Assembly: GCF_025567165.1 (NCBI RefSeq)
Contig: NZ_JAOQKC010000002.1
Span: 1-64,000, forward strand
Length of the DNA stretch: 64,000 bases
Origin: Laedolimicola ammoniilytica
GTDB lineage: Bacteria; Bacillota; Clostridia; Lachnospirales; Lachnospiraceae
Direction of reading: 5' to 3'
Shown: positions 42,382-51,239 of the stretch, piece after piece
Layout of the letters: every line of letters starts with the position of its first letter
Numbering within the stretch: position 1 is the first letter of the stretch
Position numbers and translations under genes: made by a program
Notes under the pieces: generated by a model
The model's database searches: none
The model's input: only the letters and a program-made list of their open reading frames with translations
What the model was told of the DNA's origin: nothing

Positions 42382-43245
42382 TCAATCGTGCTTACTGTTT
42401 ACAATGTCTTTTGCTGCCTGTCGGGTGACACCGGCATTTTCTTCCCGGAAATTCTTCCCGTCAAAGAGGATCGGCGCACACCGTTCCAAAATACGGTCAT
42501 AGATACGGGCGTGGGCCAGATCAGGCGGATTTTTCAGCTCGGACAGTTTCAAGTTTGTTGTGATAATCATGGGTCTTCGGCTGCGATAGCGGCTGTCGAT
42601 GACGAAAAACATCTGCTCCATAGCATATTCGGTACTGCGCTCTACACCCAGATCGTCAATGATAAGCAGGTCATATTCGTCAAAGCTGGCAATAAACTCT
42701 GACCTGTCCTCAGAGAACATCCCTGTCAGGCGGTTCAGAATGGTGGGGAAGTTCGTCATCAGCACCGGCACATCCTGGTCAAGTAGAGCGTTGGCAATAC
42801 ATCCGGCGAAAAAAGACTTGCCGGTTCCCACATCTCCAAACAGTAAAAGCCCGATATTGCTCTTATATGCCTCTTTCCAGTTCTCCACATAGGCATGAGC
42901 CTTGTCCATCAATGGGTTTTGCCTGTTATCATTGGAAAATGTGTAGTCGTACAGATAACGGTCTTGCAGGCCCTGTGCCTTTCGGCGTTTGATACGCTCC
43001 ATGCGGCGCTGCCGTTCTTCAGCAGCCTTGCGCTGCTCCTCAGCCTCCCGCTGGCACTGGCAGATGCAGTGCGGCATAAAGTAGCCGGATTTCCCGAAGC
43101 ATGGCACAACGGTCTGCCTCTGGCCGCCGCATTTCTTACAGTGAATGAGCCCGTCTGACGGGTCTATATACTCGTCCTCAGCCAATTCCACACCGGCAGC
43201 TGCCTTGTCGATGAATGCCCGGATTTCTGCGGTAATCTCAATCAT
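42382..43245 (-). CDS. DnaC/IstB-like helicase loader ATPase
   Basis: A 287-residue protein. A cysteine cluster (CKKCGGQRQTVVPCFGK ... CICQC, about residues 35-65) precedes a basic helix and the AAA domain: Walker A FGDVGTGKS, Walker B LLIIDDLGVE, and the sensor MIITTNLKLSEL. It should load the replicative helicase for the circular transposon form. It overlaps the RepA-like gene by four bases. Confidence 0.88.
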   Translation of the reverse strand: MIEITAEIRAFIDKAAAGVELAEDEYIDPSDGLIHCKKCGGQRQTVVPCFGKSGYFMPHCICQCQREAEEQRKAAEERQRRMERIKRRKAQGLQDRYLYDYTFSNDNRQNPLMDKAHAYVENWKEAYKSNIGLLLFGDVGTGKSFFAGCIANALLDQDVPVLMTNFPTILNRLTGMFSEDRSEFIASFDEYDLLIIDDLGVERSTEYAMEQMFFVIDSRYRSRRPMIITTNLKLSELKNPPDLAHARIYDRILERCAPILFDGKNFREENAGVTRQAAKDIVNSKHD

Positions 43246-43991
43246 ACAGTTTCATCCTCCTTTACGCTGTAATCCCGGTTGCGTGAGGGTGTGACCGTTT
43301 TTTTAGCGTCCTCACCGGCCCAACGCCGGATGGTCGCTGCATGGCTCTGATAACGCTTGCCAGTAGAAGCCATGTACTCGGACAGCTTTTCGATGTACTG
43401 TTCCCATACAGCAGGAAAGCTGACCTGCAAGTCTGCCAGTTCTTCATCCGTCAGGAAAACATTCTGGTAACGGCCATAGGTGTGGGAAGGGTGCCCCGTT
43501 TCAGGGCGTACCTTCTCTATCTCTCTCTTTATCTCTATCTCTTTCTCTAACTCTATCTCTATCTCTGGTGGACGAATGTCGGACAAATGTCCGCCACTTG
43601 TCCGGAGCGCAGAAAGAGCCTTATTTTGAAGCCTTGCAGCCCGCTTTCGCTCGGCCTCGGTAGAGGACTGGCCTATTAAAAGTTCGATGTTGCTCATGTA
43701 GAATGTGCCGCTGTCCAGCACTTCCACAAGACCCAGCTTCAAAAAGATCTGCAAGGCTCTCTCCACAGTGCCGATCTGCTGGCGGGTAATGGTAGCGATC
43801 ATCTGCGCTGTGTAAGGGATGTCCTCGTCAAGCTGGAGCCGCCCGCCATGTTTCAGCGATTTCAGGTACAGCTTGAGCAGAATGTTGGAATACAGCACAC
43901 CGTCCTGCATACTTTCCAGCAGCACGATGGAATCATCATCAAAATAGTTTTCTTTGAGTTTCAGGTAATAATATTTTCGATTGTCTGACAT
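43242..43991 (-). CDS. Phage-type replisome organizer / RepA-like initiator
   Basis: A 249-residue protein with an N-terminal domain typical of phage replisome organizers and RepA-like initiators (YYLKLKENYFDDDSIVLLES; then a winged-helix TAQMIATITRQQIGTVERALQIFLKLGLVEV). A Glu/Lys-Ile repeat (about residues 148-160) forms a linker. Next to the DnaC-like gene it makes a replication module. Confidence 0.82.
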   Translation of the reverse strand: MSDNRKYYYLKLKENYFDDDSIVLLESMQDGVLYSNILLKLYLKSLKHGGRLQLDEDIPYTAQMIATITRQQIGTVERALQIFLKLGLVEVLDSGTFYMSNIELLIGQSSTEAERKRAARLQNKALSALRTSGGHLSDIRPPEIEIELEKEIEIKREIEKVRPETGHPSHTYGRYQNVFLTDEELADLQVSFPAVWEQYIEKLSEYMASTGKRYQSHAATIRRWAGEDAKKTVTPSRNRDYSVKEDETV

Positions 43992-44104
43992 AGGGTTCCT
44001 CCTTAGGGGTTCTTTTGGGATTCTGTACGCATTTTAAGGCTATTTTAGGGGTCAGAGGATAAATCTATCAGACTGCCTTTGACACCCTCAAAAAAAGCCT
44101 TGAT

Positions 44105-44503
44105 TTACAAGGGTTTTTCAGCCCCTAAAGCGTGACATTTCTCCCGTTGTTTCCGCTTGCGCTTTGCGGCGTTAATCCGCTTCATGCGTGCGGCACATTC
44201 CGGGCAGTATTTAGCCCGGTTAGAACCGGGGGTAAACAGCGCCCCGCATACGGCGCATTTCTTAGCATTCAGCCGGTGGAACAGCGCCGTTTCCAGTTCC
44301 TTATCCTGCGGCAATACCGCCGCCCGAAACCACCTGCACAACAGGGAGTAGGAAATGGACTGGACACAGATACATTCCTCCCCATCGTCCAGGGCGATAC
44401 AGTTTCCGGCAATGTAGTTGCAGCACTCATGCACCAGTTTCCGCGCTCTGCGGTACTGGCGGTAATCCATGACAGGGATAGGTTCAGTCTTGTTGTTCTT
44501 CAT
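44105..44503 (-). CDS. Cysteine-rich VLP-domain protein
   Basis: A 132-residue protein with a zinc ribbon CAVCGALF...YCPECAARMKRINAAKRKRKQRE near the C-terminus, its key words being CAVCG and YCPECA. This fits the Cys_rich_VLP family of mobile elements. Function unknown. A short frame (MKEIIYEEQQD) overlaps its start after GGAGG and may couple translation. Confidence 0.75.
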   Translation of the reverse strand: MKNNKTEPIPVMDYRQYRRARKLVHECCNYIAGNCIALDDGEECICVQSISYSLLCRWFRAAVLPQDKELETALFHRLNAKKCAVCGALFTPGSNRAKYCPECAARMKRINAAKRKRKQREKCHALGAEKPL

Positions 44504-44558
44504 AAATGATTTCTTTCATAAAGCAGGTAACCTCCTTGAATGAATTTATTGTTAAATA

Positions 44559-44605
44559 TTCGTGCAAAGTATTGTTTTCTTCGTGCAAATGGCATATACT
44601 ATAAT
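44559..44605 (+). promoter_or_regulatory. Promoter and direct repeats of the toxin-antitoxin pair
   Basis: TTCGTGCAAA occurs at 44559-44568 and 44580-44589, 21 bases apart (two helix turns), followed by TATAAT at 44600-44605. The repeats are candidate operators for autoregulation by the antitoxin complex. Confidence 0.6.
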
Positions 44606-44629
44606 TGCCAGCAGAAAGGGGTTGATCGT

Positions 44630-44908
44630 ATGGCTGGAAATACCACAAACATCAGTATCCGCATGGACGCAGATTTGAAAGCGCAGGCGGACGCACTGTT
44701 TACTGAACTTGGCATGAACCTGACTACGGCGTTTAACATCTTTGTGCGCCAGTCGCTTCGTGAAGGCGGCATTCCCTTTGAAGTAAGGCTGGAACAGCCG
44801 AACAAAGAAACGGTTGCTGCCATGCTGGAAGCGGAAAGGATTGCAAAAGACCCGTCTGTAAAGGGCTACAATGACCTTGACGAGTTATTTGCTGACCTGA
44901 AAAGATGA
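44630..44908 (+). CDS. dinJ: RelB/DinJ-family antitoxin
   Basis: A 92-residue antitoxin with a ribbon-helix-helix N-terminus (NISIRMDADLKAQADALF ... LTTAFNIFVRQSLREGG) and the C-terminal toxin-binding tail ending in ELFADLKR. It neutralises the downstream toxin and likely represses its own promoter. GAAAGGGG precedes ATG at 44630. Plus-strand, opposite to most of the transposon. Confidence 0.9.
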   Translation: MAGNTTNISIRMDADLKAQADALFTELGMNLTTAFNIFVRQSLREGGIPFEVRLEQPNKETVAAMLEAERIAKDPSVKGYNDLDELFADLKR

Positions 44909-45195
44909 AAGAAACCAAATATACCGTCAAGTACACGACCAGTTTCAAAAAGGACTACAAACGAGCCATCAAGCGTGGCTTGAAGATTGAGCTGCTGGAG
45001 CAGGTCGTAGCATTGCTGGCAATGGGCGAACCGCTGCCGGATAAGAACCGTGACCATGACCTGTCCGGCGATTGGGCAGGTCATCGGGAATGTCATATTC
45101 TCCCGGACTGGCTGCTTGTCTATCGCATAGAGGATGATGTTCTGGTGCTGACGCTGGCCCGCACCGGCACACACAGCGACTTGTTCGGCAAATAA
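44905..45195 (+). CDS. yafQ: YafQ/RelE-family mRNA interferase toxin
   Basis: A 96-residue RelE-fold toxin: YTTSFKKDYKRAIKRG at the start, the central DHDLSGDWAGHRECHI and LLVYRIEDDVLVLTLARTGTHSDLF at the end, with the conserved His residues of the YafQ group. It cuts mRNA on the ribosome. Its start overlaps the antitoxin stop by four bases. Confidence 0.9.
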   Translation: MKETKYTVKYTTSFKKDYKRAIKRGLKIELLEQVVALLAMGEPLPDKNRDHDLSGDWAGHRECHILPDWLLVYRIEDDVLVLTLARTGTHSDLFGK

Positions 45196-45203
45196 ACAGT
45201 CTG

Positions 45204-45236
45204 CCGCCGTATGGGGAAACCTGTACGGCGGTTTTT
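45204..45236 (+). terminator. Terminator of the toxin-antitoxin operon
   Basis: CCGCCGT and ACGGCGG form a seven-pair stem with five Ts, nine bases beyond the toxin stop. Confidence 0.85.
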
Positions 45237-45302
45237 CTGTATGCAAAAGTATGTCGTGAAACGCGACGCACTTGACAGGGGTACGCCAAAACGCGGTAGC
45301 CT

Positions 45303-46748
45303 TTACCGCTCCGGCCCACGGTCGTGAGACTTGTCCCTTTCCTGTCGGGACAGCTGCTCGGCGGTTTTGCGGAGCCGTTCCACTGCTTTCAACTCCTCCC
45401 GCATGGATTTCATGGCAAGCGTGTCCGTCTGCTTTCCGGCGGCCAGCTGGTCGATTTCCCGCTGCCATGCCTTCGGGGTGATCCCCTCGCCGCTGTCTTT
45501 CAGTTCTTTCAGATACCGGGCTGCTGCATCATACAGGATCAGTTCCCGGCTGTGGCGCTGCTCAAACTGTTCCCGTTTTTCCGGTTTTACTTTGGCAAGC
45601 TGCTTGTGGATGGACTTGTACTGGTTGTACTGTTCCCACATCTCCCCGCGTTCGGTAAGAATGGCGATCCGGCGCTCAGCCTTGACGATCTTTCCCCGCA
45701 GGTCATAGTAACAGCTGTTCATATCAGCGATTTTTTCATGAAGCTGCTGCATAGACTGGATGCCGTTTACCTGCAAAAAGCTGAATAGTGCAGCGCTTTC
45801 CTGCAAAGCCCGGATTTTGCCGGTGCGGGTGCGGGGAGCGTTCAACTGCTGTTGGGCTTCCCACAAGGCGGTCAAGCTGCTTTGCTGCGTTTGTGGTTTT
45901 TCCGCTTCCGCTTTCGACCAGCGATAAAGACGGGTAATGCGAGCTTTGATTTCTTTCAGCAGCTTGTTGTCGGCGACGATCTGTCGGTTTACTTCCCCCT
46001 TGTCGGTGCGGATACCGCGCTTTTCCATTTGGCTGGCAGCTGGCCCCAGATGGACAGAGGGAATTTTATCAATGCCCTGCCGCTTGTAGCTGCGGTGGTC
46101 AATACGCTCCGGTCTACCGGCAGATTCCAGTGCCCGGTTGGTGTAGGCTGCCCACGCTGCCCGCCAAATCTCCACATTTCCTTTATCGTTCCAGTCGGTC
46201 GTATCCTCCCGATGATTTTTCCAGCCGCCTTTCCCATCCGGGATACGCTGTCCATTCTCGTCCAGATCGTATGCCTTGCGGCACTTTGCGCCCCACTGTC
46301 CATTTTCTTTCAACGGCCGGAGCGTCAGCATGATATGGACATGAGGGTTGCCGGTTCCCTTGTCATGGATAGCAAAGTCGGCGCACATTCCTTTGTCTAC
46401 AAAGTTGTCCTTCACATAGGCACGCACAAGGGCAAGCTGTTGTTCGCCGGACAGTTCACGGGGTAAAGCTGCCTCAATCTCGCGGGCAAGCTGGCTGTCT
46501 CTTGCTTTCTCGATTTGCTCCACGCTGTTCCAGAGGATAGAACGGTCTGCAAATTCCGGCGGGGCGTGGGCAGGCAGCATGATCTCCGCATGGACAATGC
46601 CGCCTTTCCGGGTGTAGTCGTGGGTCATTCCGTCCCATTCATTTGTCAGCTTGGTTCCGCTGCGGTAAGCAGCTGCGGCAACGGCAGAACGGCCTGCGCT
46701 GCGCTTGATAATACTGACGGGGATATGACAGAAATCTATGGGGAACAC
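45303..46748 (-). CDS. MobA/MobL-family relaxase
   Basis: A ~481-residue relaxase of the MOBQ type. The catalytic N-terminus is IDFCHIPVSIIKRSAGRSA-like (key word SAVAAAAYRSG), and the metal-binding histidine triad is HDKGTGNPHVHIML near residue 130. A helical C-terminus (about 270-480) follows. It nicks oriT and leads DNA transfer with help of a conjugative element. Start codon is unclear: GTG at 46748 overlaps the AAGGAGG ribosome site, whereas an ATA three codons later has normal spacing. It starts about 140 bases from the oriT. Confidence 0.9.
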   Translation of the reverse strand: MFPIDFCHIPVSIIKRSAGRSAVAAAAYRSGTKLTNEWDGMTHDYTRKGGIVHAEIMLPAHAPPEFADRSILWNSVEQIEKARDSQLAREIEAALPRELSGEQQLALVRAYVKDNFVDKGMCADFAIHDKGTGNPHVHIMLTLRPLKENGQWGAKCRKAYDLDENGQRIPDGKGGWKNHREDTTDWNDKGNVEIWRAAWAAYTNRALESAGRPERIDHRSYKRQGIDKIPSVHLGPAASQMEKRGIRTDKGEVNRQIVADNKLLKEIKARITRLYRWSKAEAEKPQTQQSSLTALWEAQQQLNAPRTRTGKIRALQESAALFSFLQVNGIQSMQQLHEKIADMNSCYYDLRGKIVKAERRIAILTERGEMWEQYNQYKSIHKQLAKVKPEKREQFEQRHSRELILYDAAARYLKELKDSGEGITPKAWQREIDQLAAGKQTDTLAMKSMREELKAVERLRKTAEQLSRQERDKSHDRGPER

Positions 46749-46891
46749 CTCCTTTCAGTGAGGGGATAACAGGCTCTGTGGAGCCTGACAAACGCAAAGC
46801 GGGTGTCCGGCTGCGCAGAGCGCACAAGGGGTTTGGGGAGCGTAGCTTCCCATCGCGGACGAAGTACGCAACGCCCCCGGCAGGGCGCACA

Positions 46892-46920
46892 GCACCGGCA
46901 ACGGTGTATAAGTGCGCCCT
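46892..46920. promoter_or_regulatory. Origin of transfer with RSF1010-like nick region
   Basis: An inverted repeat CACCG/CGGTG (46893-46906) with a GCAA loop is followed by TAAGTGCGCCCT (46909-46920). The latter is the nick-region core of RSF1010/R1162-type oriTs, whose MobA is in the same relaxase family. It lies between the relaxase gene and the DUF3847 gene, the expected place. Confidence 0.8.
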
Positions 46921-46934
46921 TGTAAACAAGGGAC

Positions 46935-47225
46935 TTATGGCGTATCCCCGGATTTTGACAGGTTTGCAGTCAATTCCGCAGCCCCCGGAAGATGGGACAG
47001 GGTAATCAAAAATGCTTTGACCTCTGTTCCGGAAAGGTTGGGAGCCAGCGGAAAAATCCCCTCCAAAATGGCTCCGCGCTCAATCAGGCGGCGGGTGCGA
47101 ACCCTGCGTTCTTCGTTCCGCTGCTTGTTCTCCAAAATCTTCTTTCGGTTTTCAAGCTGCTGGATTTCCTTCAGGACTTTCTCCCGTTCTTCTTTTTGGG
47201 GGTGGGCTGTAATTTTTTCGTTCAT
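46935..47225 (-). CDS. DUF3847-like accessory protein
   Basis: A 96-residue protein, with a basic coiled coil (KEEREKVLKEIQQLENRKKI) and a C-terminal GAILEGIFP motif. It resembles DUF3847 proteins found upstream of relaxases. AGAGGTG precedes ATG at 47225. Likely binds oriT DNA or the relaxase; inferred from position. Confidence 0.7.
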   Translation of the reverse strand: MNEKITAHPQKEEREKVLKEIQQLENRKKILENKQRNEERRVRTRRLIERGAILEGIFPLAPNLSGTEVKAFLITLSHLPGAAELTANLSKSGDTP

Positions 47226-47253
47226 ATCATGCACCTCTTTTCTTTGGAAACGC

Positions 47254-47715
47254 TCATAGATTGACCGTCCATTTCTGACGCACAAAGTACCGGCGCAACC
47301 TCCGCAGTGCAGCGTGGATGGATTTTCCCGCCTGCGATGGTGTGATACCTTCCATTGCGGCAATATCTTTCACTTTCATGCCCAGCATATAGCGGGCATG
47401 GACACGGCGGGCCTGCATAGGTGGCAGGGAAGAAATGGCTTCGTACAATCGCCGTATCAGTTCTTCGTATTCGGCTAATTCCTCTTTTTCTATCAGATAA
47501 TCCTCTGGCAATGGCTGCGCCCAGCCGATTGCAGCATTTTCGATTCCGTCGTTACAATCGAGGGAGTAAAACGCCTTATAGCGGAACATCTTGCGTTCCC
47601 TGGCGGCCTCGGCTCTCTTATCCAGAAGAAACGCTTCGACGATTTCATCGGACACCTCCACAAAAATGTCCTCTTTGCAAAATGGATAATATTGTTTGAG
47701 ATTGATGGTCTGCAT
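47254..47715 (-). CDS. Sigma-70-like regulator 1
   Basis: A 153-residue protein starting MQTINLKQYYPFCKEDIFVEV. The C-terminal region 4-like helix-turn-helix is MQARRVHARYMLGMKVKDIAAMEGITPSQAGKSI by its key words ARRVHARYMLG and DIAAMEGIT. Such proteins are short sigma-like regulators of mobile elements. It is a paralog of the next gene (same MxTINL and EVxDEV pattern). ATG at 47715 is used because both paralogs start there. Confidence 0.78.
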   Translation of the reverse strand: MQTINLKQYYPFCKEDIFVEVSDEIVEAFLLDKRAEAARERKMFRYKAFYSLDCNDGIENAAIGWAQPLPEDYLIEKEELAEYEELIRRLYEAISSLPPMQARRVHARYMLGMKVKDIAAMEGITPSQAGKSIHAALRRLRRYFVRQKWTVNL

Positions 47716-47725
47716 AGGCACGCCC

Positions 47726-48178
47726 TCACTCTGTTTGGAAAAGGCCATCATAGCAACGGCGCATATTCCGCAGCCCCCGACGGATGGAAACGCTGACCTT
47801 GCTGCTGTGGACGCCCTCTCTCCGGGAGATTTCCGGCTGCTTGATACCTCCAATGTAGTAGGCGTGAACACGGCGGGCCTGTGTCGGAGTGGCATGAGCC
47901 AGAGCCACCGGCAGAGCTGCTATCAGGTGCAGGCGGGTGGTCATTTCTTCTCGTTCCAGCAAAATATCTTCCGGCGATCTGCTGTGTTCCAGTGCGTAAT
48001 TTTCCAGCCAGCTGTATGCGTCCAGAGAGTAGTAGGCGCGGTGGTAGACTTTCCGACGCTCATAGTTCTCCATCTCCCGCTGGGCCTGATACATCGCTGC
48101 CCATACCTCGTCCGTAACATCCACAAACTCGTCATGCCGGTAGTGGGGATACATCCACCGCAGATTGATTGTTTTCAT
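47726..48178 (-). CDS. Sigma-70-like regulator 2
   Basis: A 150-residue paralog of regulator 1, starting MKTINLRWMYPHYRHDEFVDV with the same ARRVHAYYIGG and EISRREGVHSSKV helix-turn-helix at the end. CAGGAGGTAAGCCT precedes the start. The tandem pair suggests duplication and split roles. Confidence 0.78.
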   Translation of the reverse strand: MKTINLRWMYPHYRHDEFVDVTDEVWAAMYQAQREMENYERRKVYHRAYYSLDAYSWLENYALEHSRSPEDILLEREEMTTRLHLIAALPVALAHATPTQARRVHAYYIGGIKQPEISRREGVHSSKVSVSIRRGLRNMRRCYDGLFQTE

Positions 48179-48281
48179 AGGCTTACCTCCTGAAAATCGG
48201 AGAGGCGGGCAGCTCGTCCGCTGTCCGCCCCTCGCTGAGATAAGGGAAATGATCCCTTTCACTTGGTAGCCAGAAAACAGG

Positions 48282-48695
48282 TCATTCGTTAAGCCTGTTT
48301 TCAAAGAAATTTATAAATTTTTTTCTGACCGCCTCCACACTTTGATACACAGCCACTTTGGAGCAGCCGCACAGCACACCGATCTCTGCAAGGCTCAGCC
48401 CGTCAAGCGCATAGAGCAGGAACCGGCGGCGCTGGGCCTCGGTACAGGTGTCCAGAACTGCCATCAGCTCATGTAGCGTTTCCATGCGGCAAAGGTATTC
48501 TTCCGGCGTTTCGCCGTAGGCTCCTACACCCTCGGTGGTAATGATGTACTCGTCAAACTCCCGGCCATCCCAATGCCGCCGCTGTTCATGGAACAGGTTC
48601 TCCGTTTTGTGATCTGCCCGATCAAGAAATTCATAGACTTCCAGCGTGACCTCCACGGCCACAGCTTGTCCGTTATAATTGATGGTAACTTCCAT
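48282..48695 (-). CDS. Sigma-70-like regulator 3
   Basis: A 137-residue protein with C-terminal region 4-like helices (RRRFLLYALDGLSLAEIGVLCGCSKVAVYQSVEAV, key words LDGLSLAEIGVLCGCSK). The N-terminus reads MEVTINYNGQAVAVEV. ATG at 48695 follows GAGGAAGGACAG; the in-frame ATG 15 bases up contains that ribosome site. More distant from the other two. Confidence 0.75.
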   Translation of the reverse strand: MEVTINYNGQAVAVEVTLEVYEFLDRADHKTENLFHEQRRHWDGREFDEYIITTEGVGAYGETPEEYLCRMETLHELMAVLDTCTEAQRRRFLLYALDGLSLAEIGVLCGCSKVAVYQSVEAVRKKFINFFENRLNE

Positions 48696-49149
48696 CTGTC
48701 CTTCCTCCATTCAGACTTTTTTGGGAAAATCTGAATGGGGTGGTGGGGCGCGGCACCGGGGATAAAGTTCGGGCCATGCTGACCCGATGTTCCGGCTCCA
48801 TAGGGACAAAAAAGCGCCCGGACGGCATAAAGCCATACGAGCGTAATAGAGTATATTTGGCTGTTTAGTTACATGGTATAGTGCATACTGCTGGCCGCAT
48901 TGCTCCGCTGCTGGAAACAGGCTTTTTTTAGCTGGTGCAGGTCATGGGTACTGTGAAAAAAGGCAAACATAGACACGGCGGCAATCCTCCTATATGCCGC
49001 CGTGGATTTACACGGTGTTAGGTCGTCGTTGGTTTAGGATAAACGAAAAGAAACGGCGGCTCTGAAATCAAAGCCACCGCTTCATAGGCGCGTGGAAATG
49101 TGTCTGCTTTACGACGGCTTTTTTTCTTTTGCCGTCGTCCGGCAGAATG
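48696..49149. other. Gene-free region with three GC-rich hairpins
   Basis: No gene is supported. CACGGCGGC/GCCGCCGTG (48974-49004), CGGCGGCT/AGCCACCG (49054-49079) and ACGACGGC/GCCGTCGT (49111-49138) can fold. The second has a T-rich tail on the minus strand and probably ends the ABC-exporter transcript. It looks like the seam where the cargo joined the transposon backbone. Confidence 0.5.
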
Positions 49150-49611
49150 TTACTCCATATTCAATTCAATGCTTCCAGTGAAATTTTCACATTCAATGCC
49201 GATATAGTTTCCACCTTCAGGGAGTGTAATTGTATCACTATATGTTCCGGTTGTTTCAAGCAAAGTGACTTCTTCATCAGCTCCAGAAATCCAAAATACT
49301 TTTGCAGTTCCATCCGTAACCTCCAGCGCGCAGTCAATAGACAGATCCTTACCCGCTTCACGCTTTATGGAAGTTCCGCCGAACAAATACTCTGTATCTG
49401 AAAAATCCTCATAGTTGGCTGTATAGCTTCCTGTATAATCATCAATTCCTTTTTCTTTCGTACCTTGTAAGGATGAATTTCCGGTAAGTGCTATGGAACC
49501 AGCAGACTGAACAATATTGTTATACTGATCGAGAACTTCATCTTTTGTACAACCGGAAAGCACAGAAGCGCCCAACAGTATCAAGCATAATGATAGAACT
49601 ATTTTCTTCAC
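49150..49611 (-). CDS. Small lipoprotein of the exporter cargo
   Basis: A 153-residue lipoprotein: basic start MKKIVLSLCLILLG and lipobox LSGC near residue 20 after GTG at 49611, which has proper spacing from GGAAGG; the GTG nine bases upstream overlaps that site. The mature part is beta-rich. It ends the exporter operon and could be an immunity or sensing accessory. Confidence 0.7.
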   Translation of the reverse strand: MKKIVLSLCLILLGASVLSGCTKDEVLDQYNNIVQSAGSIALTGNSSLQGTKEKGIDDYTGSYTANYEDFSDTEYLFGGTSIKREAGKDLSIDCALEVTDGTAKVFWISGADEEVTLLETTGTYSDTITLPEGGNYIGIECENFTGSIELNME

Positions 49612-49616
49612 AGGTA

Positions 49617-50432
49617 TCACCTTCCTTTCCTGCGTACAGCACGCTTTCCTTTTCCCTTGGAATTTGCCTGTTTACGGGATTTTATTTCTTTTTTGTTACT
49701 GGACATCAGTAACAACAGCACCGCCCAGAGAACCATGATGCCAACCCCAATGACTGCCAGCAAAGGATTCGGGGCTGTGGTTGTTCCGGCATATCCACTC
49801 ATGTCAAAGCCCACTAAAATCAGCGCAGCAGAAAACGGATAGATGCTGGCAAGGATACCGCCTTTGAAGAACAGCATGCTATATCCAAGGAAAAACGCCA
49901 GAATGGAACCTCCCAGATATGCCCCTCGGATCTGCCCAAAAATCAAGATCAGCGGCATACAGACCAAATAGGTCGTCAGAGCTGCCAACACGATCTGTGT
50001 ACCTCCATGAAAAAACACTTCCACTGTCAGTCCCGATAATCCAACCGTCAATCCAGTAATCAAGGTAACGCCAACGCTGTATATTCCCAGCAGGACTGCA
50101 AAAATCCCGACCCAAAAGAGCTTAGCTCCCAGCATTTTCGGCATGGAAACAGGAATTGTCATGATGTTTTTCAGCGTATCATGGGTGGATTCTCTGTCAA
50201 TCAGCCAGCTGCCAATCATCACCAGTGAAATCGGAAAAAACATCTGCGTATTGCCCCAGACAACATTCTCAAACAGAGTGGAAAAATCATAGTTTGGATT
50301 TCGGTACTCCGCCTCCACAATCAGCTGGCTCCCATATTGCACCAACGGACAGAGTGCAAGCGCCACCAGCCCCACCCAAAGTATTTGGCACCGGCGTAGC
50401 TTGAGCAATTCTGCTTTTAATAAATTCCACAT
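49617..50432 (-). CDS. ABC-2 type permease 1
   Basis: A 271-residue membrane protein with six predicted helices and the conserved early motif DRESTHDTLKNIMTIPVSM, typical of lantibiotic-immunity/bacitracin-type permeases (LanE/LanG group). The C-terminus is strongly basic (KGKGKRAVRRKGR). It overlaps the lipoprotein start region and follows permease 2 by 12 bases. Confidence 0.85.
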   Translation of the reverse strand: MWNLLKAELLKLRRCQILWVGLVALALCPLVQYGSQLIVEAEYRNPNYDFSTLFENVVWGNTQMFFPISLVMIGSWLIDRESTHDTLKNIMTIPVSMPKMLGAKLFWVGIFAVLLGIYSVGVTLITGLTVGLSGLTVEVFFHGGTQIVLAALTTYLVCMPLILIFGQIRGAYLGGSILAFFLGYSMLFFKGGILASIYPFSAALILVGFDMSGYAGTTTAPNPLLAVIGVGIMVLWAVLLLLMSSNKKEIKSRKQANSKGKGKRAVRRKGR

Positions 50433-50444
50433 AATTACACCCCC

Positions 50445-51239
50445 TTAGATTTCCTGGCGCCGGTAAACCAACGCAATCAGCGCAAGAAATACAACGGCTT
50501 CCCCAACAATCACACCGAACACCTGAACACCATTCAGAAAATACGGACTGATCCGTTCCAACAAGTCTGCCAATTCCGCACTGGTCTGGCTTTGGTCATA
50601 AAATTGGAAGGTCCAGCGGAAAGCCAGCGGTCCCGGAAACAGGGTTCCGATATTCAAACCAAAAGGCTGTGTGAGGAACGCATCGCTCATCGAAAGGATA
50701 TAATTTGCAGTCGTATAGAAAAAGGTAATCACGACCGACACGATATAGTTTTTATTAAGAAGAACAACGAGCAGGATACATGGAAGTGCGCCTACCCACA
50801 TAATCAGCCCTTCTTCTATCCCAACGCCAAACAAGGTCCAAAACCCAACCGGCTCCCAGCCCTGAAACAGCAAAACCGCAAGATTTACCAATCCTCCAAC
50901 TGCCATAAAGCCAACGGCAAACAATAGCAAAACCAGCATCTTGGACAGCACCAACTTGGTTCTGTTTATCGGTATGGTAACAAGGTTTTTTAGTGTGTCA
51001 TTGTCCAGCTCCTCAAACAGCAGATTGGAAGCCAGTATCACAAGGAGCGGCATCAAAAGCAAATAAGCACTGAGCTGGAACAGGCTGGACATCACTCCAT
51101 TTACAGCATCCACATCAGTGTTTACATCTGCCAGAAAGAAAGCATAAGCCAATGGCATGAAAACAGAAAGCAGCAGAGAAATAAATACCAAGGGCTTCCG
51201 TTTTAATTTCAAAAATTCGCATTTGATTAGTTTAAGCAA
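50445..51239 (-). CDS. ABC-2 type permease 2
   Basis: A 264-residue paralog of permease 1: six helices, with LFEELDNDTLKNLVTIPINRTK in the same place (key word NDTLKNLVTIP). Together the two would form the membrane channel. It overlaps the ATPase stop by eight bases. Confidence 0.85.
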   Translation of the reverse strand: MLKLIKCEFLKLKRKPLVFISLLLSVFMPLAYAFFLADVNTDVDAVNGVMSSLFQLSAYLLLMPLLVILASNLLFEELDNDTLKNLVTIPINRTKLVLSKMLVLLLFAVGFMAVGGLVNLAVLLFQGWEPVGFWTLFGVGIEEGLIMWVGALPCILLVVLLNKNYIVSVVITFFYTTANYILSMSDAFLTQPFGLNIGTLFPGPLAFRWTFQFYDQSQTSAELADLLERISPYFLNGVQVFGVIVGEAVVFLALIALVYRRQEI

